Below, piece by piece: positions 18,553 through 28,507 of a stretch of DNA of 64,000 bases. The translations under genes and the position numbers were made by a program. The notes under the pieces are model-generated. The model did no database searches. It was not told the origin of the DNA and saw only the letters and a list, made by a program, of their open reading frames with translations. Numbering within the stretch: the stretch's first letter is position 1; the number at the start of each line of letters is the position of its first letter. The DNA lies in NCBI GenBank assembly GCA_964423645.1, contig CAYRFE010000002.1, forward strand, positions 1 to 64,000, given 5' to 3'. This DNA comes from CAYRFE01 sp964423645 [NCBI: uncultured bacterium]. GTDB taxonomy: Bacteria > Macinerneyibacteriota > Macinerneyibacteria > Macinerneyibacteriales.

Positions 18553-19308
18553 TTACCGATACATCAGACTCTGATCGAAATAAAACACCACATCACTCGC
18601 TCCGCAGGATATATGAAACTCAAGTTGCTGTGCTTCAGTGATTTTTCTGAAAGCGACATACCCGCTCACTGTATCACCGGGGGCAAGAGTAGTAATTTGA
18701 AGTAAGTTTTCTATTAACGCCGCTTTGTGATAGCGGAGTGCTTCAAGCCGTTTTTCATGGGCTTCAATCGCCTCTTTACGATCTTCGGATCTGTTATCGC
18801 GATCTTCACTGCGCTCTTCTTTTGCTTTTTTGTCTTCCTCGGTTTTAGACTTAGAAAAAATATCAACCACTGTACCGACAAAATCCAATGTACCGCCTAT
18901 GGCATTTGCCGTGGTAATATTTTTCCCTTCTGCGATCTCCTCTTCGATAGCGATATCGATTCTATTAATTTCAGTGCGAGGATCATAGGCTGAACAAAGC
19001 AGACTCATAGGTTTTTTACCTTGCGCGATATATCTGCATGAAAAATCAGCAGGATTTACGGTGATAGTTTCATAACCGGTATTGGTGATTTCACAGAGCA
19101 TGAGTATACGATCGCCGGATGATCCAAAACCGAGAAGTGCCGATAGGTCGTTGTCTTCCGAAAGGGCGACCTCTACGCCTTGGACCCATGTGGTGTCGTG
19201 AATAGTGGAAGGATTCAAACGCACCACCGGTTCAGCCTTGTAAAAACAACTCGTCAGAAGTGAGAGCAAACTAAATGTTGTAACGATAATTAAAATCACT
19301 CTTCGCAT
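18553..19308 (-). CDS. Putative lipoprotein, 251 aa
   Basis: An exported lipoprotein with signal peptide MRRVILIIVTTFSLLSLLTSC, the lipobox LLTSC placing the lipidated cysteine near residue 21. The centre (about residues 145-205) is a charged helical stretch with repeated RSEDR units. The C-terminal part, TLAPGDTVSGYVAF, resembles the beta-rich DUF4352/immunoglobulin-like segments of secreted proteins, but I cannot assign a family. AAAGGAG fits the ATG at 19308; a GTG at 19314 is the alternative. It stands alone on the minus strand. Confidence 0.75.
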   Translation of the reverse strand: MRRVILIIVTTFSLLSLLTSCFYKAEPVVRLNPSTIHDTTWVQGVEVALSEDNDLSALLGFGSSGDRILMLCEITNTGYETITVNPADFSCRYIAQGKKPMSLLCSAYDPRTEINRIDIAIEEEIAEGKNITTANAIGGTLDFVGTVVDIFSKSKTEEDKKAKEERSEDRDNRSEDRKEAIEAHEKRLEALRYHKAALIENLLQITTLAPGDTVSGYVAFRKITEAQQLEFHISCGASDVVFYFDQSLMYR

Positions 19309-19506
19309 ATACACACACTCCTTTTATTTTTCATGAAACAAGGATTATGAAAAAAGGTTCCCGATGAGTGGGCAGAATGGGGGTTGAGAAAAACGGTGGA
19401 TGTGGTATAGTGTTTTCATTAGTGCGATATACAGTAAATATTGTTTGTGAGTAGCGTATGAGCAAATACACAGAAATGCTACTATGAAGAAAAGGAAGCT
19501 TATTGT

Positions 19507-20469
19507 ATGAGACATAGTATACTATTTTTAACACTGGCTATTTTATTGGTAACATGTATGTATGCAAATGAAACAGATCTGATACCTAAAGAAGTATTGA
19601 AAGTTCCTTATTCAGATTTTAATAAGTTTAGAGCTGAAAGTTTCTTTGTTGATGGAGATAGTGTATATTTTTGTGATTTTAATAATCAGGTGGTGGATGA
19701 ATACTCTATCTCGAAAGCAGTATTTCTCAATAAATTTTCAAATATTTTTCCCGGATATTCAAGCACACCGATATTTGTGGTGAAAGATGACAATATCTTC
19801 ACATTTACTTCGCCGTCGTTATATGTATACAACAAAAATAGTCGTCTTTTTAGGAAAGTCAAATATGTATCTGAAAGTAAACGATTCCTCATTGATGCTC
19901 TTGATGCATCGAATATGTTTATCGTTGACAATAAGGTAGAGTTATTTTCCAGATCTGGTAAATCGAAGTTTAAGGTATGGGATAATGGGAGCATTATCGA
20001 TCCAATAAACTTAAAAAAAGAGAATGGATATAAAATAAATGATTTATTGAGTTTTACTTGGAGTTATAAGGATAAAGTAGAAATTGAGTTATATGACAAA
20101 TCAAAAAAAGACGTTAATATTATTGAAATACCGTTAGTAGGTGAAATATACTATTTGGGTGCAAAAAATGATATCCTTTATTTTTCTCGAAGAGAACGGA
20201 AATATAGTAATATAAATGAAGTTCGTGATACTGTTATACTTTATTCGTTGTTAGAAAGAAAAATAGTAAAGACAATTGAAGTGCCACAGATATACTATTT
20301 ACCACTTAGAAGAAATTTCGTTTTATCAAATGGCATCTTATATTTTCTCATGTCTGCTGAAGATGGATTGTATCTTTTTAAATTTGAAGAAACAAGGCAA
20401 AAGAATTATATTAATCCATTTGACAAGTTTAAGTATAAAATTGATCCGCCTATAAAAATTGAAAAGTGA
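19507..20469 (+). CDS. Secreted protein, possible beta-propeller
   Basis: A 320-residue protein with an N-terminal signal peptide (MRHSILFLTLAILLVTC, cut near MYA). The body has repeating beta-type segments such as FFVDGDSVYFCDFNN, FVVKDDNIFTFTSPSLYVYN and LSNGILYFLMSAEDGLYLFK, which suggests a propeller of about six blades. No catalytic motif. The gene is AT-rich like the SH3 gene at 7205. AAAGGAAG precedes the ATG. Confidence 0.7.
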   Translation: MRHSILFLTLAILLVTCMYANETDLIPKEVLKVPYSDFNKFRAESFFVDGDSVYFCDFNNQVVDEYSISKAVFLNKFSNIFPGYSSTPIFVVKDDNIFTFTSPSLYVYNKNSRLFRKVKYVSESKRFLIDALDASNMFIVDNKVELFSRSGKSKFKVWDNGSIIDPINLKKENGYKINDLLSFTWSYKDKVEIELYDKSKKDVNIIEIPLVGEIYYLGAKNDILYFSRRERKYSNINEVRDTVILYSLLERKIVKTIEVPQIYYLPLRRNFVLSNGILYFLMSAEDGLYLFKFEETRQKNYINPFDKFKYKIDPPIKIEK

Positions 20470-20559
20470 TCCTGTACCATACATGCAGACACTCGGGATG
20501 CTGATCTTTACAGCTATAGAATCTTTTATGAAACACACAAGAAGAAAAAACGAAAGCAA

Positions 20560-20688
20560 CAATACAAGTTCTACCCCTGATTTTCACGGGAGTGGCTTAA
20601 ATTGTTATATAGTGGTTATTTCGCCCGATACTCCCATTTGAAATACAGCAATTTTCGGATATTTTGAATTTTGCACAGCTCTCAAAAA
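20560..20688 (-). repeat. Nested-hairpin element, copy E (reverse, degenerate)
   Basis: Reverse-strand remnant: ctacccctgattttcacggg, then ttgttatatagtgg, and an end block ttttgaattttgcacagctc that corresponds to the left arm of other copies. The other arm and the gtgggcacaa block are missing. The rest of the gap to 20841 shows nothing further. Confidence 0.5.
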
Positions 20689-20841
20689 AGTATTATTGAT
20701 CGTATCTATAGCTACTTCGCATACTTTTCAAAGACTTTGGAATTTCAAAAAGGTTTTACTTCGTAAAAACTTCTCCGAAGCACAGCACCAATATTTCTTA
20801 CGTTTCAGCAAAAATTTATTTACAATTATTGTTATTTGTCA

Positions 20842-20870
20842 TTGAAATATCATAATGCCTGTGCTATACT
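20842..20870 (+). promoter_or_regulatory. Promoter of the 20913 gene
   Basis: TTGAAA and TATACT with a 17-nt spacer and a TG one base before the -10 (extended -10). Confidence 0.7.
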
Positions 20871-20912
20871 GAGGTCGTTGCGGATATCCGCACTACGCGA
20901 AAGGAGAATCGT

Positions 20913-21269
20913 ATGACCGAAGATTTTAACGAAAAGCTCAAAAGTTCCTTTAACAGCATCGCAGACAAAGCAAAGATCGCATTTGAGGCCGCTGTTGATT
21001 TCAGTGCAAAGCATATTGACGAAGCGGTTGAGTATGTTGATAAACAGGGTAAGATCGCGACCATTTTGATCGATGTCAAAGCACTTGAATTATCAATGGG
21101 TAAAGAATTTCTCAATCTGGGAAAAGAGATATATGTCGAGCATAGCAAGAAAACCCCTCGATTGATGAAAGCGCCAACCATCGTCGCGATACTTGACAAG
21201 ATCGACGGGATCAAAGCAAAGATCGAAGCGCTTGAAAAGCAAAAAGACACGGTTAAAGAAAAAAAGTAA
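20913..21269 (+). CDS. Small helical cytoplasmic protein of unknown function
   Basis: A 118-residue, all-helical, charged protein without signal peptide. Start MTEDFNEKLKSSFNSIADKA, end a Lys/Glu helix (IDGIKAKIEALEKQKDTVKE). No family recognised. It has a strong promoter, an AAAGGAG site and its own terminator, so it is a well-defined single gene that is probably well expressed. Similar in style, but not in sequence, to the coiled-coil protein at 15822. Confidence 0.75.
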   Translation: MTEDFNEKLKSSFNSIADKAKIAFEAAVDFSAKHIDEAVEYVDKQGKIATILIDVKALELSMGKEFLNLGKEIYVEHSKKTPRLMKAPTIVAILDKIDGIKAKIEALEKQKDTVKEKK

Positions 21270-21279
21270 TCCGCATGTT

Positions 21280-21306
21280 GACGGGGGCATGCGCCTCCGT
21301 CTTTTC
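21280..21306 (+). terminator. Terminator of the 20913 gene
   Basis: Stem GACGGGGGC / GCCTCCGTC (one G-U pair) around ATGC, followed by TTTTCT. Confidence 0.8.
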
Positions 21307-21390
21307 TCACCACACGAAACTTGAATTATTTATGATTTATCATTGCTTTTTATGTGTGCATATCGTAGTATACATAAAAGGAAGTCATAT

Positions 21391-22062
21391 ATGAAAAAAA
21401 TCTATTACATTATTCTCGCGGTGTGCGGCGCAGCGATTATCGTCGCTGTTCTGATAAAATGTTCGGTAGGGCAATATGCCTCATTCATGAAAGAAGCACA
21501 CAAGGGGAAAGTGACCCATGAATTCAGTGTAACTGCCGCTACCGTTCAGAAAGATTCAAAGCTGGTCATTCTCACAACGACACAAACCGCTGTACATCGT
21601 ACTACATATGACAAAGATTTTTGGGGTATGGCGTTACCGACGATAGAAGTGAATTCCACTTTTCCCGTCACGTTTTATTACTACCTCGACCTTACTGAAG
21701 AGTGGGTTTTCACCGTTGAAAACGGGGCATTGATCGTTCATACACCGTCGATTCGTGTTCTTGATCCTGCTATTGATACTTCAAAACTGACCGTTCGATC
21801 GAATAAAAGCATTTGGCGTTTTGACGAAGAAAAGGTTCGAGAACAACATCTTCAAGAACTTTCAAAGTTCGCCAAACATACCGCACATAAAAATATTTCA
21901 AATGTGTATGATTCGGCTCGAATCGCGACCGCGGCATTTGTAAAACATTGGGTATATGAACGGTTTATTTCAAAGGTTGAAGAGCAGGAATTATTTGAAA
22001 AAAACGTGGAGATCGTGATACATTTTAAAGGAGAACCGGAAAGGACGGCGGATAATCCATGA
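21391..22062 (+). CDS. Membrane-anchored protein, DUF4230-like
   Basis: A 223-residue protein with one N-terminal membrane helix (about residues 3-26) and an extracytoplasmic domain. The pattern of a beta domain (YYYLDLTEEWVFTVENGALI, then a proline-containing strand VHTPSIRVLD) followed by a helical C-terminus recalls DUF4230 proteins; this assignment is tentative. The ATG at 21391 follows AAAAGGAAG; the upstream ATG at 21343 has no ribosome site. The next gene overlaps by 4 bp (ATGA). Confidence 0.65.
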   Translation: MKKIYYIILAVCGAAIIVAVLIKCSVGQYASFMKEAHKGKVTHEFSVTAATVQKDSKLVILTTTQTAVHRTTYDKDFWGMALPTIEVNSTFPVTFYYYLDLTEEWVFTVENGALIVHTPSIRVLDPAIDTSKLTVRSNKSIWRFDEEKVREQHLQELSKFAKHTAHKNISNVYDSARIATAAFVKHWVYERFISKVEEQELFEKNVEIVIHFKGEPERTADNP

Positions 22063-22310
22063 AAGGATTTGTTGTATTTCTTATCGGCGCGTTGGCATTT
22101 GTCTATTTATTGAATTTTACCATCGGTATATTCGAACTTCCCGACAATTTGCCGTTTATAGGTAACATGGATGAAGGGCTTGCAACATTGTTATTCATAA
22201 ATGCATTAAAGTATTTCGGTATCGATGTCACGAATATTTTCAAGCGAAATAACGAAAAAAAGCTGCTCTTGACCGGAAAAAACGATCATTCTGAATTTCG
22301 AAACGATTGA
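22059..22310 (+). CDS. Small membrane protein, 83 aa
   Basis: One N-terminal hydrophobic helix (FVVFLIGALAFVYLLNFTIG) and a second moderately hydrophobic stretch near residues 40-60, ending in a basic tail. No family recognised. It overlaps the previous gene by ATGA and the next one by TTGA, so the three genes form a coupled unit. Confidence 0.7.
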   Translation: MKGFVVFLIGALAFVYLLNFTIGIFELPDNLPFIGNMDEGLATLLFINALKYFGIDVTNIFKRNNEKKLLLTGKNDHSEFRND

Positions 22311-22921
22311 ATACCGATATGTCGGATTTATTGAAAATTATTATCGAGGTGTGCATCACGGTAGGTTCGTTGTTGGGAGCATTGGCGATAAATCATGCAT
22401 ATGTACAACACCAAAATAAAAAAATAGCCGCACGTTCGCTTTCCAGAGTCAGATCCGAACTTCAAAATAATGCCAAGATCGTCAAGAGTTACTATGAATC
22501 TGAACAACGAACGTATGAACATCTTATTGCAACGATGAAAAAAATTGAAAAGGTCCCCGCTAAAAAATGGAAACAATTTTCACAATCTGATGAAAACATC
22601 AAAATGAATATTCGACATGAGATCCTGCAAGAATCGGTATATAAAGTCATGGTGCAAACAGGGGTTTTGCATCATATCGAATTGAATGTACTGGTTCGTC
22701 TGTCTGATATTTATGCGACGCAAGCTATTTTTAATCGATCATTCGATACTCTTTTAAATATTGCTCTTGAAACAAAACGCGTCTCGTATGACAAAGAATT
22801 GTTTGTCCGATCGATAGGCTCGTTTTCAGATCGAATGGAGATCATGCTGGCATTATCTACGGGTTTGGAATCAATGTACACAAAAGCTATAGAGGAATTA
22901 AATGCATCATTACATGAGTGA
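22307..22921 (+). CDS. Membrane-anchored helical protein, 204 aa
   Basis: A hydrophobic N-terminal segment (IIIEVCITVGSLLGALAINHA) is followed by a long, mostly helical soluble part. No family recognised. The TTG at 22307 overlaps the stop of the preceding gene; an ATG at 22319 is an equally possible start, and neither has a good ribosome site. It is the last gene of the three-gene unit beginning at 21391. Confidence 0.65.
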   Translation: MNTDMSDLLKIIIEVCITVGSLLGALAINHAYVQHQNKKIAARSLSRVRSELQNNAKIVKSYYESEQRTYEHLIATMKKIEKVPAKKWKQFSQSDENIKMNIRHEILQESVYKVMVQTGVLHHIELNVLVRLSDIYATQAIFNRSFDTLLNIALETKRVSYDKELFVRSIGSFSDRMEIMLALSTGLESMYTKAIEELNASLHE

Positions 22922-22940
22922 AAAATTCATCAAAACTACC

Positions 22941-22969
22941 TTGACGTTTTGCGCGGAGCTGTCTATACT
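22941..22969 (+). promoter_or_regulatory. Promoter of the LamG gene 23008
   Basis: TTGACG and TATACT with a 17-nt spacer, 38 bp upstream of the start codon. Confidence 0.75.
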
Positions 22970-23007
22970 TACCAAGTTAAGGTAACACTTTTGAAAGGAG
23001 TGGGATA

Positions 23008-23757
23008 ATGAAAAATTTGGTTGTGTTGTTTGTATGTATGATCGGTTTGATGGTTTCTTTGAATGCACAAGCTCCTAAGAACACGTGTATCGTATTGGAT
23101 GGTACTGCAGGTATCGAGATCCCTGTAACATTCTCGGGGTGGCCGAGTTTATCAATCGAGTCGTGGTTCAAGTATGTTGATACAGAGACGTGGCGTTGGG
23201 TATTCGGGACAGGTCCGGATTATTGTAATCTCGGTATGGCAGTTGCCGAAGGCGACTCGATCATGAGATATCATATTACTACCACAGAATACGGTACATC
23301 TACCTATGACGGGAAAAAGTTATTAACTCCGGGCACATGGTACCATATCGCTATGGTTTTCGACGGGGAAACAGTGAAGATTTTTATCGACGGTGAGCTT
23401 GATTTTCAAGCCAATGACAACGGACGTATCAAAATTACCAATACAAAGTATGCTATTGGCGCAGGGTATTGGTCAGGTAACGAGATATTCAAAGGTGCTA
23501 TCGACGAAGTTCGTATATGGAACCGTGCGATCACTCAGACAGAGATCAAAAATAATATGAATAAAGAGCTCACCGGTAAAGAAAACGGTTTGAAGAACTA
23601 TTATCCGTGTAACGAAGGAAGTGGCGATGTGCTTTATGATATCGCAAGCGGACAAAACGGTGTCATCAAGAGTGGGGTAACCTGGTTCGGCACCCCTTCG
23701 AAAAAAACAAATCCTTCTAATCCGAGTAGCGGTACTCAAATGCCGTTCGGTAATTAA
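23008..23757 (+). CDS. Secreted LamG/concanavalin-type domain protein
   Basis: A 249-residue secreted protein. The signal peptide ends at SLNAQA. Residues about 27-200 form a LamG (Laminin_G_3) jelly-roll domain: LSIESWFKY, WYHIAMVFDGETVKIFIDGE and the closing GAIDEVRIWNRAITQTEI are typical. These domains usually bind glycans or act as surface adhesion modules. A short Pro/Ser/Asn tail follows. AAAGGAG precedes the ATG; a strong promoter and a terminator make it monocistronic. A second LamG protein occurs at 62785. Confidence 0.88.
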   Translation: MKNLVVLFVCMIGLMVSLNAQAPKNTCIVLDGTAGIEIPVTFSGWPSLSIESWFKYVDTETWRWVFGTGPDYCNLGMAVAEGDSIMRYHITTTEYGTSTYDGKKLLTPGTWYHIAMVFDGETVKIFIDGELDFQANDNGRIKITNTKYAIGAGYWSGNEIFKGAIDEVRIWNRAITQTEIKNNMNKELTGKENGLKNYYPCNEGSGDVLYDIASGQNGVIKSGVTWFGTPSKKTNPSNPSSGTQMPFGN

Positions 23758-23782
23758 TTCTGAAGATCACAGTTTCGTGTGA

Positions 23783-23808
23783 ACGCCGCATTCGTGCGGC
23801 GTTTTTTT
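23783..23808 (+). terminator. Terminator of the LamG gene
   Basis: Stem ACGCCGCA / TGCGGCGT with a stable TTCG tetraloop, followed by six T. Confidence 0.95.
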
Positions 23809-23843
23809 GGTAATACGGTGCATGTTTGATACGGAGGGATGCT

Positions 23844-24737
23844 ATGCTAGATGATAAAAGCCATTTTGAGGATATATCACTTTTACTCAAGAGTAAAAAA
23901 AACGATACACGAATCGCTCTTTCGAAGCGATATCCCCATTTTAAAAACATAATATTACATATTCGATATATCAAAAAATACATTGAAAACTTTAAAAAAT
24001 ATCCTTTGTCATCGTTAAAATCACCATTGCTTACCTATACGCTCACACGCCATCAATCTGTATTACGAAGAAAACTCGGAGACAGTGATCCGCGGTTGCA
24101 AGAACAGAAAATTATCAATATTGCATTATCGGTAAATAAGCTCAATGGACTTGTCATTAACCCCGGTGAAACTTTTTCATTTTGGCATGTAATCGGACGA
24201 CCGACGGTCTCAAGGGGGTTTGTGGGAGGAATGCTTCTGTCCGACGGGAAAATTGTTGAGGGCATAGGTGGCGGAATGTGTCAAATGTCCAACTTTCTGT
24301 ATTGGATGTTTTTGCATTCTGATTTGACAATTATCGAAAGACACCATCATTCTCGAGACGTATTTCCTGATTCCGGAAGGATATTGCCTTTTGGCAGCGG
24401 AGCTACGATCATGTATAATTTCGTGGATTTACAGGTTAAAAATACTACAAGATCACCTATACAAATTCATTTATGGTTAACAGCAACCCATTTAAAAGGT
24501 CAATTGCGTTGTGATTCACGCAGTGATAAGAAATATCATGTGTATCAAAAAAAACATTGCTTTGTCAAATACGAAGATGAATGGTACCGATTCAATGAAA
24601 TATGGCGTGATATTTCCGTGAATGGTGAGATTATACTACAAGAAAGAGTGACATGTAATTTTGCTCCGGTTTTATATCAGATAACCGAAAATTATTTAAA
24701 AGAAAATTCTTTTGATGTTATCAATATCGAGAAATGA
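23844..24737 (+). CDS. VanW family protein
   Basis: A 297-residue protein of the VanW family, whose function is unknown although it is named from some vancomycin-resistance clusters. The family core is clear: LNGLVINPGETFSFWHVIGRPTVSRGF, then GGGMCQMSNFLYWM, ERHHHSRDVFPDSGRILPFGSGA. No signal peptide is visible. A TTG at 23826 is in frame, but the ATG at 23844 follows GGAGG and is the better start. No van resistance genes are nearby, so a role in resistance is not suggested. Confidence 0.9.
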   Translation: MLDDKSHFEDISLLLKSKKNDTRIALSKRYPHFKNIILHIRYIKKYIENFKKYPLSSLKSPLLTYTLTRHQSVLRRKLGDSDPRLQEQKIINIALSVNKLNGLVINPGETFSFWHVIGRPTVSRGFVGGMLLSDGKIVEGIGGGMCQMSNFLYWMFLHSDLTIIERHHHSRDVFPDSGRILPFGSGATIMYNFVDLQVKNTTRSPIQIHLWLTATHLKGQLRCDSRSDKKYHVYQKKHCFVKYEDEWYRFNEIWRDISVNGEIILQERVTCNFAPVLYQITENYLKENSFDVINIEK

Positions 24738-24754
24738 ATAGATTTACAATCGTT

Positions 24755-24917
24755 GAGCCCTGTGCAAAATTCATAATTACTCGATTATTTGTAGCTTAAA
24801 AAACAGGGATTATGGTCATAAGTCTCAATTATATAGCAAGTTAAACCCTTCTCGATTTCAACGACAGGGGTTTGGGGAGAGCACAACTTAAAAATATATC
24901 AGCTTTGCAAAGGGCTC
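24755..24917 (+). repeat. Nested-hairpin intergenic element, copy F
   Basis: Terminal arms GAGCCCTGTGCAAA and TTTGCAAAGGGCTC pair over 14 bp with a single mismatch, the longest terminal repeat in the family. The first hairpin is degraded; the second (cccttctcg..gacaggggtttgggg) is partly kept. Confidence 0.75.
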
Positions 24918-25006
24918 TCATTTGTAAAAAATGATATTGACGCCTTAAGAAAATGTATGTAGAATTAAAATATGGTTTTTATGCGGATTTAAACGATTGG
25001 AACAAC

Positions 25007-28000
25007 ATGAAAATATTTTATCTTATCGTTATTTCTTTAGTGGTGGTGACGTCGTTATTCTCCAAATATTCTGAGATATTGGTTGTGTCCGACGATTCCT
25101 ATCCGCCGTACATTTATCGTGACGATAAGGGACATCTTCAAGGGATTATCGTAGATCAGTGGGCTCTTTGGGAGCAAAAAACCGGAGTTAAAGTGACTCT
25201 CAGAGCGACGGATTGGGCTGAAGCACAACAGATCATGGCGGACGGACGTGCAGATGTCATCGATACAATGTTTAAAACGCAAGAACGGATGCTGCGCTAT
25301 GATTTCACCTCATCGTATGCGTCGTTGGATGTCCCCGTATTTTTTCACAAGAATATCAGCGGGATCACTGACATTGCATCTTTACGAGGATTCACGATCG
25401 GAGTGAAAGAGGGCGATGCGTGCATTGATGTATTAAAGAAAAATGGAATTGACACCGTGAAAGTATATCCGAATTATGAAAAGATCGTTCAAGACGCGTC
25501 TGAACGGCGTATTCATGTGTTTTGTGTCGATAAACCGCCGGCACTATTTTATCTGTATAAATATAAAATGGATGAAGATTATCGTTATTCTATGAATTTA
25601 TATACCGGGTATTTCCATCGCGCGGTGAAAAAAGGAAATAAAGAGTTGCTCGCACTCATCGAGAAAGGTTTTAGTGATATTACCGCTGAAGAATATAAAA
25701 AGATCCAGGACAAATGGATGGGATACTCGGTGAAGAATACGTATGTCGCAAAGTATGTTCTTTATATACTTTTCGGAGCCGTTTTGATTACCCTGGTTTT
25801 TTTATTGTATACCTTCATGCTCAGGGCATTGATCCGTAAGAAAACTTATGAATTATCAAAGACACTTGTTAAATTACGCCAGAGTGAAGCACACGTATCC
25901 ATGATCTTAGGTGCATTACCCGATATATATTTTCTTATTGCGAAAGATGGATTGCTCATGGAGTATCATAGTCCGACGGATTCTATTCTTGCCATTCCTC
26001 CCGATCAATTTCTCGGGAAACGATTGAATGAGATCGCATTACCTTTTGAGGTCAGTCAAAACTTTTCAATGAATGTGACCAAAGCGCTTGATGAAAAGCA
26101 AATTTATACGTATGAATATTCTCTGAATGTCCCGATTGGGAAACGGTTCTTTGAAGCGAGATTCTTACCCTATGATCCCACAACGGCTCTTGTTATATGT
26201 CGAGACCTGACCGAACAAAAAAATATTGAGACAGTGGTTCAGGATAGTAAAGAGTTGTATGAATTGATCATTGATAATCTGAACGATGGTTTTTTCGACT
26301 GGAATATTATCGAAAATACATTTTACTTCTCACCCCAATGGCGAGAAATACTTGGATATAGCCTTGAGGAATGGGAACAACATATACATGAAGACGACAG
26401 AGAACGTGTCTTTTCAATGATCGACGATCATTTAAAGGGTAGATTACCCATGGTCTTTATCGAGTACCGTATCGCTATTCCGAATTCGTCATATAAGTGG
26501 ATACTTGGCAGGGCGCGTGTCGTGAAATATAATAATCTGGGAAAACCCGTTCGAATGGTCGGTACAATGACCGATATCACCGAGTCAAAAAGAATTGAAG
26601 GTGCATTGCGCGAAAGCGAAGAGCGTTTTCGTGAACTTGCCGATCTTTTACCGCAAACTGTTTATGAGTGTGATAAAAACGGGCGAGTGACCTTTGTCAA
26701 CAAATGCGCCTATGACTTATTCGGGTATACCGAAGAGGCGGTTAAAAACGGGATATCGGTCATCGAGGTCATTGATCCTAAAGACAGGGCGCGCGCAGTA
26801 GCGAATATTGAAAATGTCATGAAAGGGAATCTGAATTTTGCCAATGAATATACTGCGGTTGATGCTCACGGGCGACAATTCCCCGTCGCGATATATTCTG
26901 TGCCGATCATGCGGAATGGTGATTTGGTAGGATTGCGGGGATTGATAATTGATATCACTGAACGAATAAAGCATGAAAACCTGCTTCAAAATACGAAGGA
27001 CTTTTTGAAAACAATAATCAACTCTGTTCAGTCAGCGATTATTTCAGCCGATATGGATGGGAATGTCACCGAGATGAATGTAGCCGCGGAAGTAATGATG
27101 CTTGCGCACACGCAAAAACATTCTACCGGCGCATTATGGGAGTCTTTTCCGTGCTTGAAACAGTTCAAAAAAGAATTTAAACGTGTCGTTCAAGACAAAA
27201 CAACCGAGATCTGTTCGTGTTCATTTTCTGAAGATCGTAATAAACGATACTATCGAATTTCCATGTATCCTCTTACATTCGAAGGAAATCCCGGGGCAGT
27301 CGTCCGTATCGATGATGTCACCGAAAGCGAGAAAAAGGACGAACAACTTCGTCAATCACAAAAAATGGAAACTATCGGAACGTTGGCAGGAGGACTTGCA
27401 CATGATTTCAATAATCAACTGGGAGGGATAATCGGCTCGATCTCGCTCATCCAACTTTTGTTGCGATCTGAGATTGATAAACCGAAACTTGAAAAATATA
27501 TACAAGTTATCGATGAATCAGCAAGAAGAGCTTCTGAGATGGTACAACACCTTCTTGCATTATCGCGTAAAAACGATCCGGTTATCTCAGTAGTGAATAT
27601 GAATACTGTGATCGAACATGTGATGAAAATCTGCTCAACGACATTTGACAAATCAGTGGATCTCAAAATGAAATTATATGACGGAGAACCGCTTGTGTAT
27701 GCCGATCATAGTCAAATGGAGCAAGTATTTTTGAATTTATCGGTAAATGCGTTACATGCGATGACGATGATGCGCAGTGACGGAACGATTGGCGGTGAAA
27801 TGGTCGTATCAATTGAAAAAGCAAGTGAAGGTGACATTACTATAGGTGACCACCCGAATGACGGTTATTTTAAAGTGGCGGTAAGTGATAACGGTGTCGG
27901 TATCGCACATGATCTGCTCGATAAGATATTTGATCCGTTTTTTACGACAAAAGAACGTGACAAAGGGACAGGCCTCGGATTAACAATGGTGTATTCAATA

Positions 28001-28507
28001 ATCACACAGCATAAGGGGCAGATATTTGTTGATTCGGAAGAAGGAAAGGGTACTATCATTTCCGTATATTTACCGGCTGCTCCCAAAGACAGCAAACATG
28101 AAGCGGTGAAGGAAAAGTTGATAAAAAGGGGTTCGGGTACCATTATGGTCGTTGATGATGAGTATGTGATGCGCCAAACGGCAAAAAGTATGCTTGAGGA
28201 AAGCGGATACACGGTATTGGCGGCAGAAAGCGGAGAAGCGGCGATCGAACTGTATAAACACGATCACACAACTATTGACGCGGTCCTTCTGGACCTTTCA
28301 ATGCCTCGCATGTCAGGAAAAGAAACTTTTTCGGCACTGAAAGAGATCAATGAGGATATTCGGGTGATCATGGTATCCGGATATAAGAAAGATGTTCGTG
28401 TCGATGAATCCCTTGCATTGGGTGTCGCGGGTTTTTTGCAAAAACCGTTTTCAATTGAGGTCTTATCGGAAACAATATATTCGGTCATTCATCGTGAGGT
28501 GTTATGA
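25007..28507 (+). CDS. Hybrid sensor histidine kinase with periplasmic solute-binding domain, PAS repeats and receiver
   Basis: A 1166-residue two-component sensor. A signal peptide or first helix (residues 1-20) precedes a periplasmic SBP_bac_3 amino-acid-type binding domain (about 25-245), then a membrane helix (about 255-280), and three or four PAS/PAC domains (about 300-780). The dimerisation domain carries the phospho-acceptor H799 in GGLAHDFNNQLGG, and an ATPase domain follows (NLSVNALHAM, DNGVGI, GTGLGL). A C-terminal receiver carries D1096 (LLDLSMP) and the conserved Lys in FLQKPF. The ATG at 25007 starts the signal peptide but has a weak ribosome site. The ligand is probably a small amino-acid-like molecule. 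No response regulator is adjacent. Confidence 0.93.
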   Translation: MKIFYLIVISLVVVTSLFSKYSEILVVSDDSYPPYIYRDDKGHLQGIIVDQWALWEQKTGVKVTLRATDWAEAQQIMADGRADVIDTMFKTQERMLRYDFTSSYASLDVPVFFHKNISGITDIASLRGFTIGVKEGDACIDVLKKNGIDTVKVYPNYEKIVQDASERRIHVFCVDKPPALFYLYKYKMDEDYRYSMNLYTGYFHRAVKKGNKELLALIEKGFSDITAEEYKKIQDKWMGYSVKNTYVAKYVLYILFGAVLITLVFLLYTFMLRALIRKKTYELSKTLVKLRQSEAHVSMILGALPDIYFLIAKDGLLMEYHSPTDSILAIPPDQFLGKRLNEIALPFEVSQNFSMNVTKALDEKQIYTYEYSLNVPIGKRFFEARFLPYDPTTALVICRDLTEQKNIETVVQDSKELYELIIDNLNDGFFDWNIIENTFYFSPQWREILGYSLEEWEQHIHEDDRERVFSMIDDHLKGRLPMVFIEYRIAIPNSSYKWILGRARVVKYNNLGKPVRMVGTMTDITESKRIEGALRESEERFRELADLLPQTVYECDKNGRVTFVNKCAYDLFGYTEEAVKNGISVIEVIDPKDRARAVANIENVMKGNLNFANEYTAVDAHGRQFPVAIYSVPIMRNGDLVGLRGLIIDITERIKHENLLQNTKDFLKTIINSVQSAIISADMDGNVTEMNVAAEVMMLAHTQKHSTGALWESFPCLKQFKKEFKRVVQDKTTEICSCSFSEDRNKRYYRISMYPLTFEGNPGAVVRIDDVTESEKKDEQLRQSQKMETIGTLAGGLAHDFNNQLGGIIGSISLIQLLLRSEIDKPKLEKYIQVIDESARRASEMVQHLLALSRKNDPVISVVNMNTVIEHVMKICSTTFDKSVDLKMKLYDGEPLVYADHSQMEQVFLNLSVNALHAMTMMRSDGTIGGEMVVSIEKASEGDITIGDHPNDGYFKVAVSDNGVGIAHDLLDKIFDPFFTTKERDKGTGLGLTMVYSIITQHKGQIFVDSEEGKGTIISVYLPAAPKDSKHEAVKEKLIKRGSGTIMVVDDEYVMRQTAKSMLEESGYTVLAAESGEAAIELYKHDHTTIDAVLLDLSMPRMSGKETFSALKEINEDIRVIMVSGYKKDVRVDESLALGVAGFLQKPFSIEVLSETIYSVIHREVL

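Noticed and set aside
23844-24737. VanW gene as evidence of a vancomycin-resistance cluster
   Set aside because: No vanA/B-type ligase, vanH, vanX or vanRS genes nearby; VanW alone is widespread and not linked to resistance.
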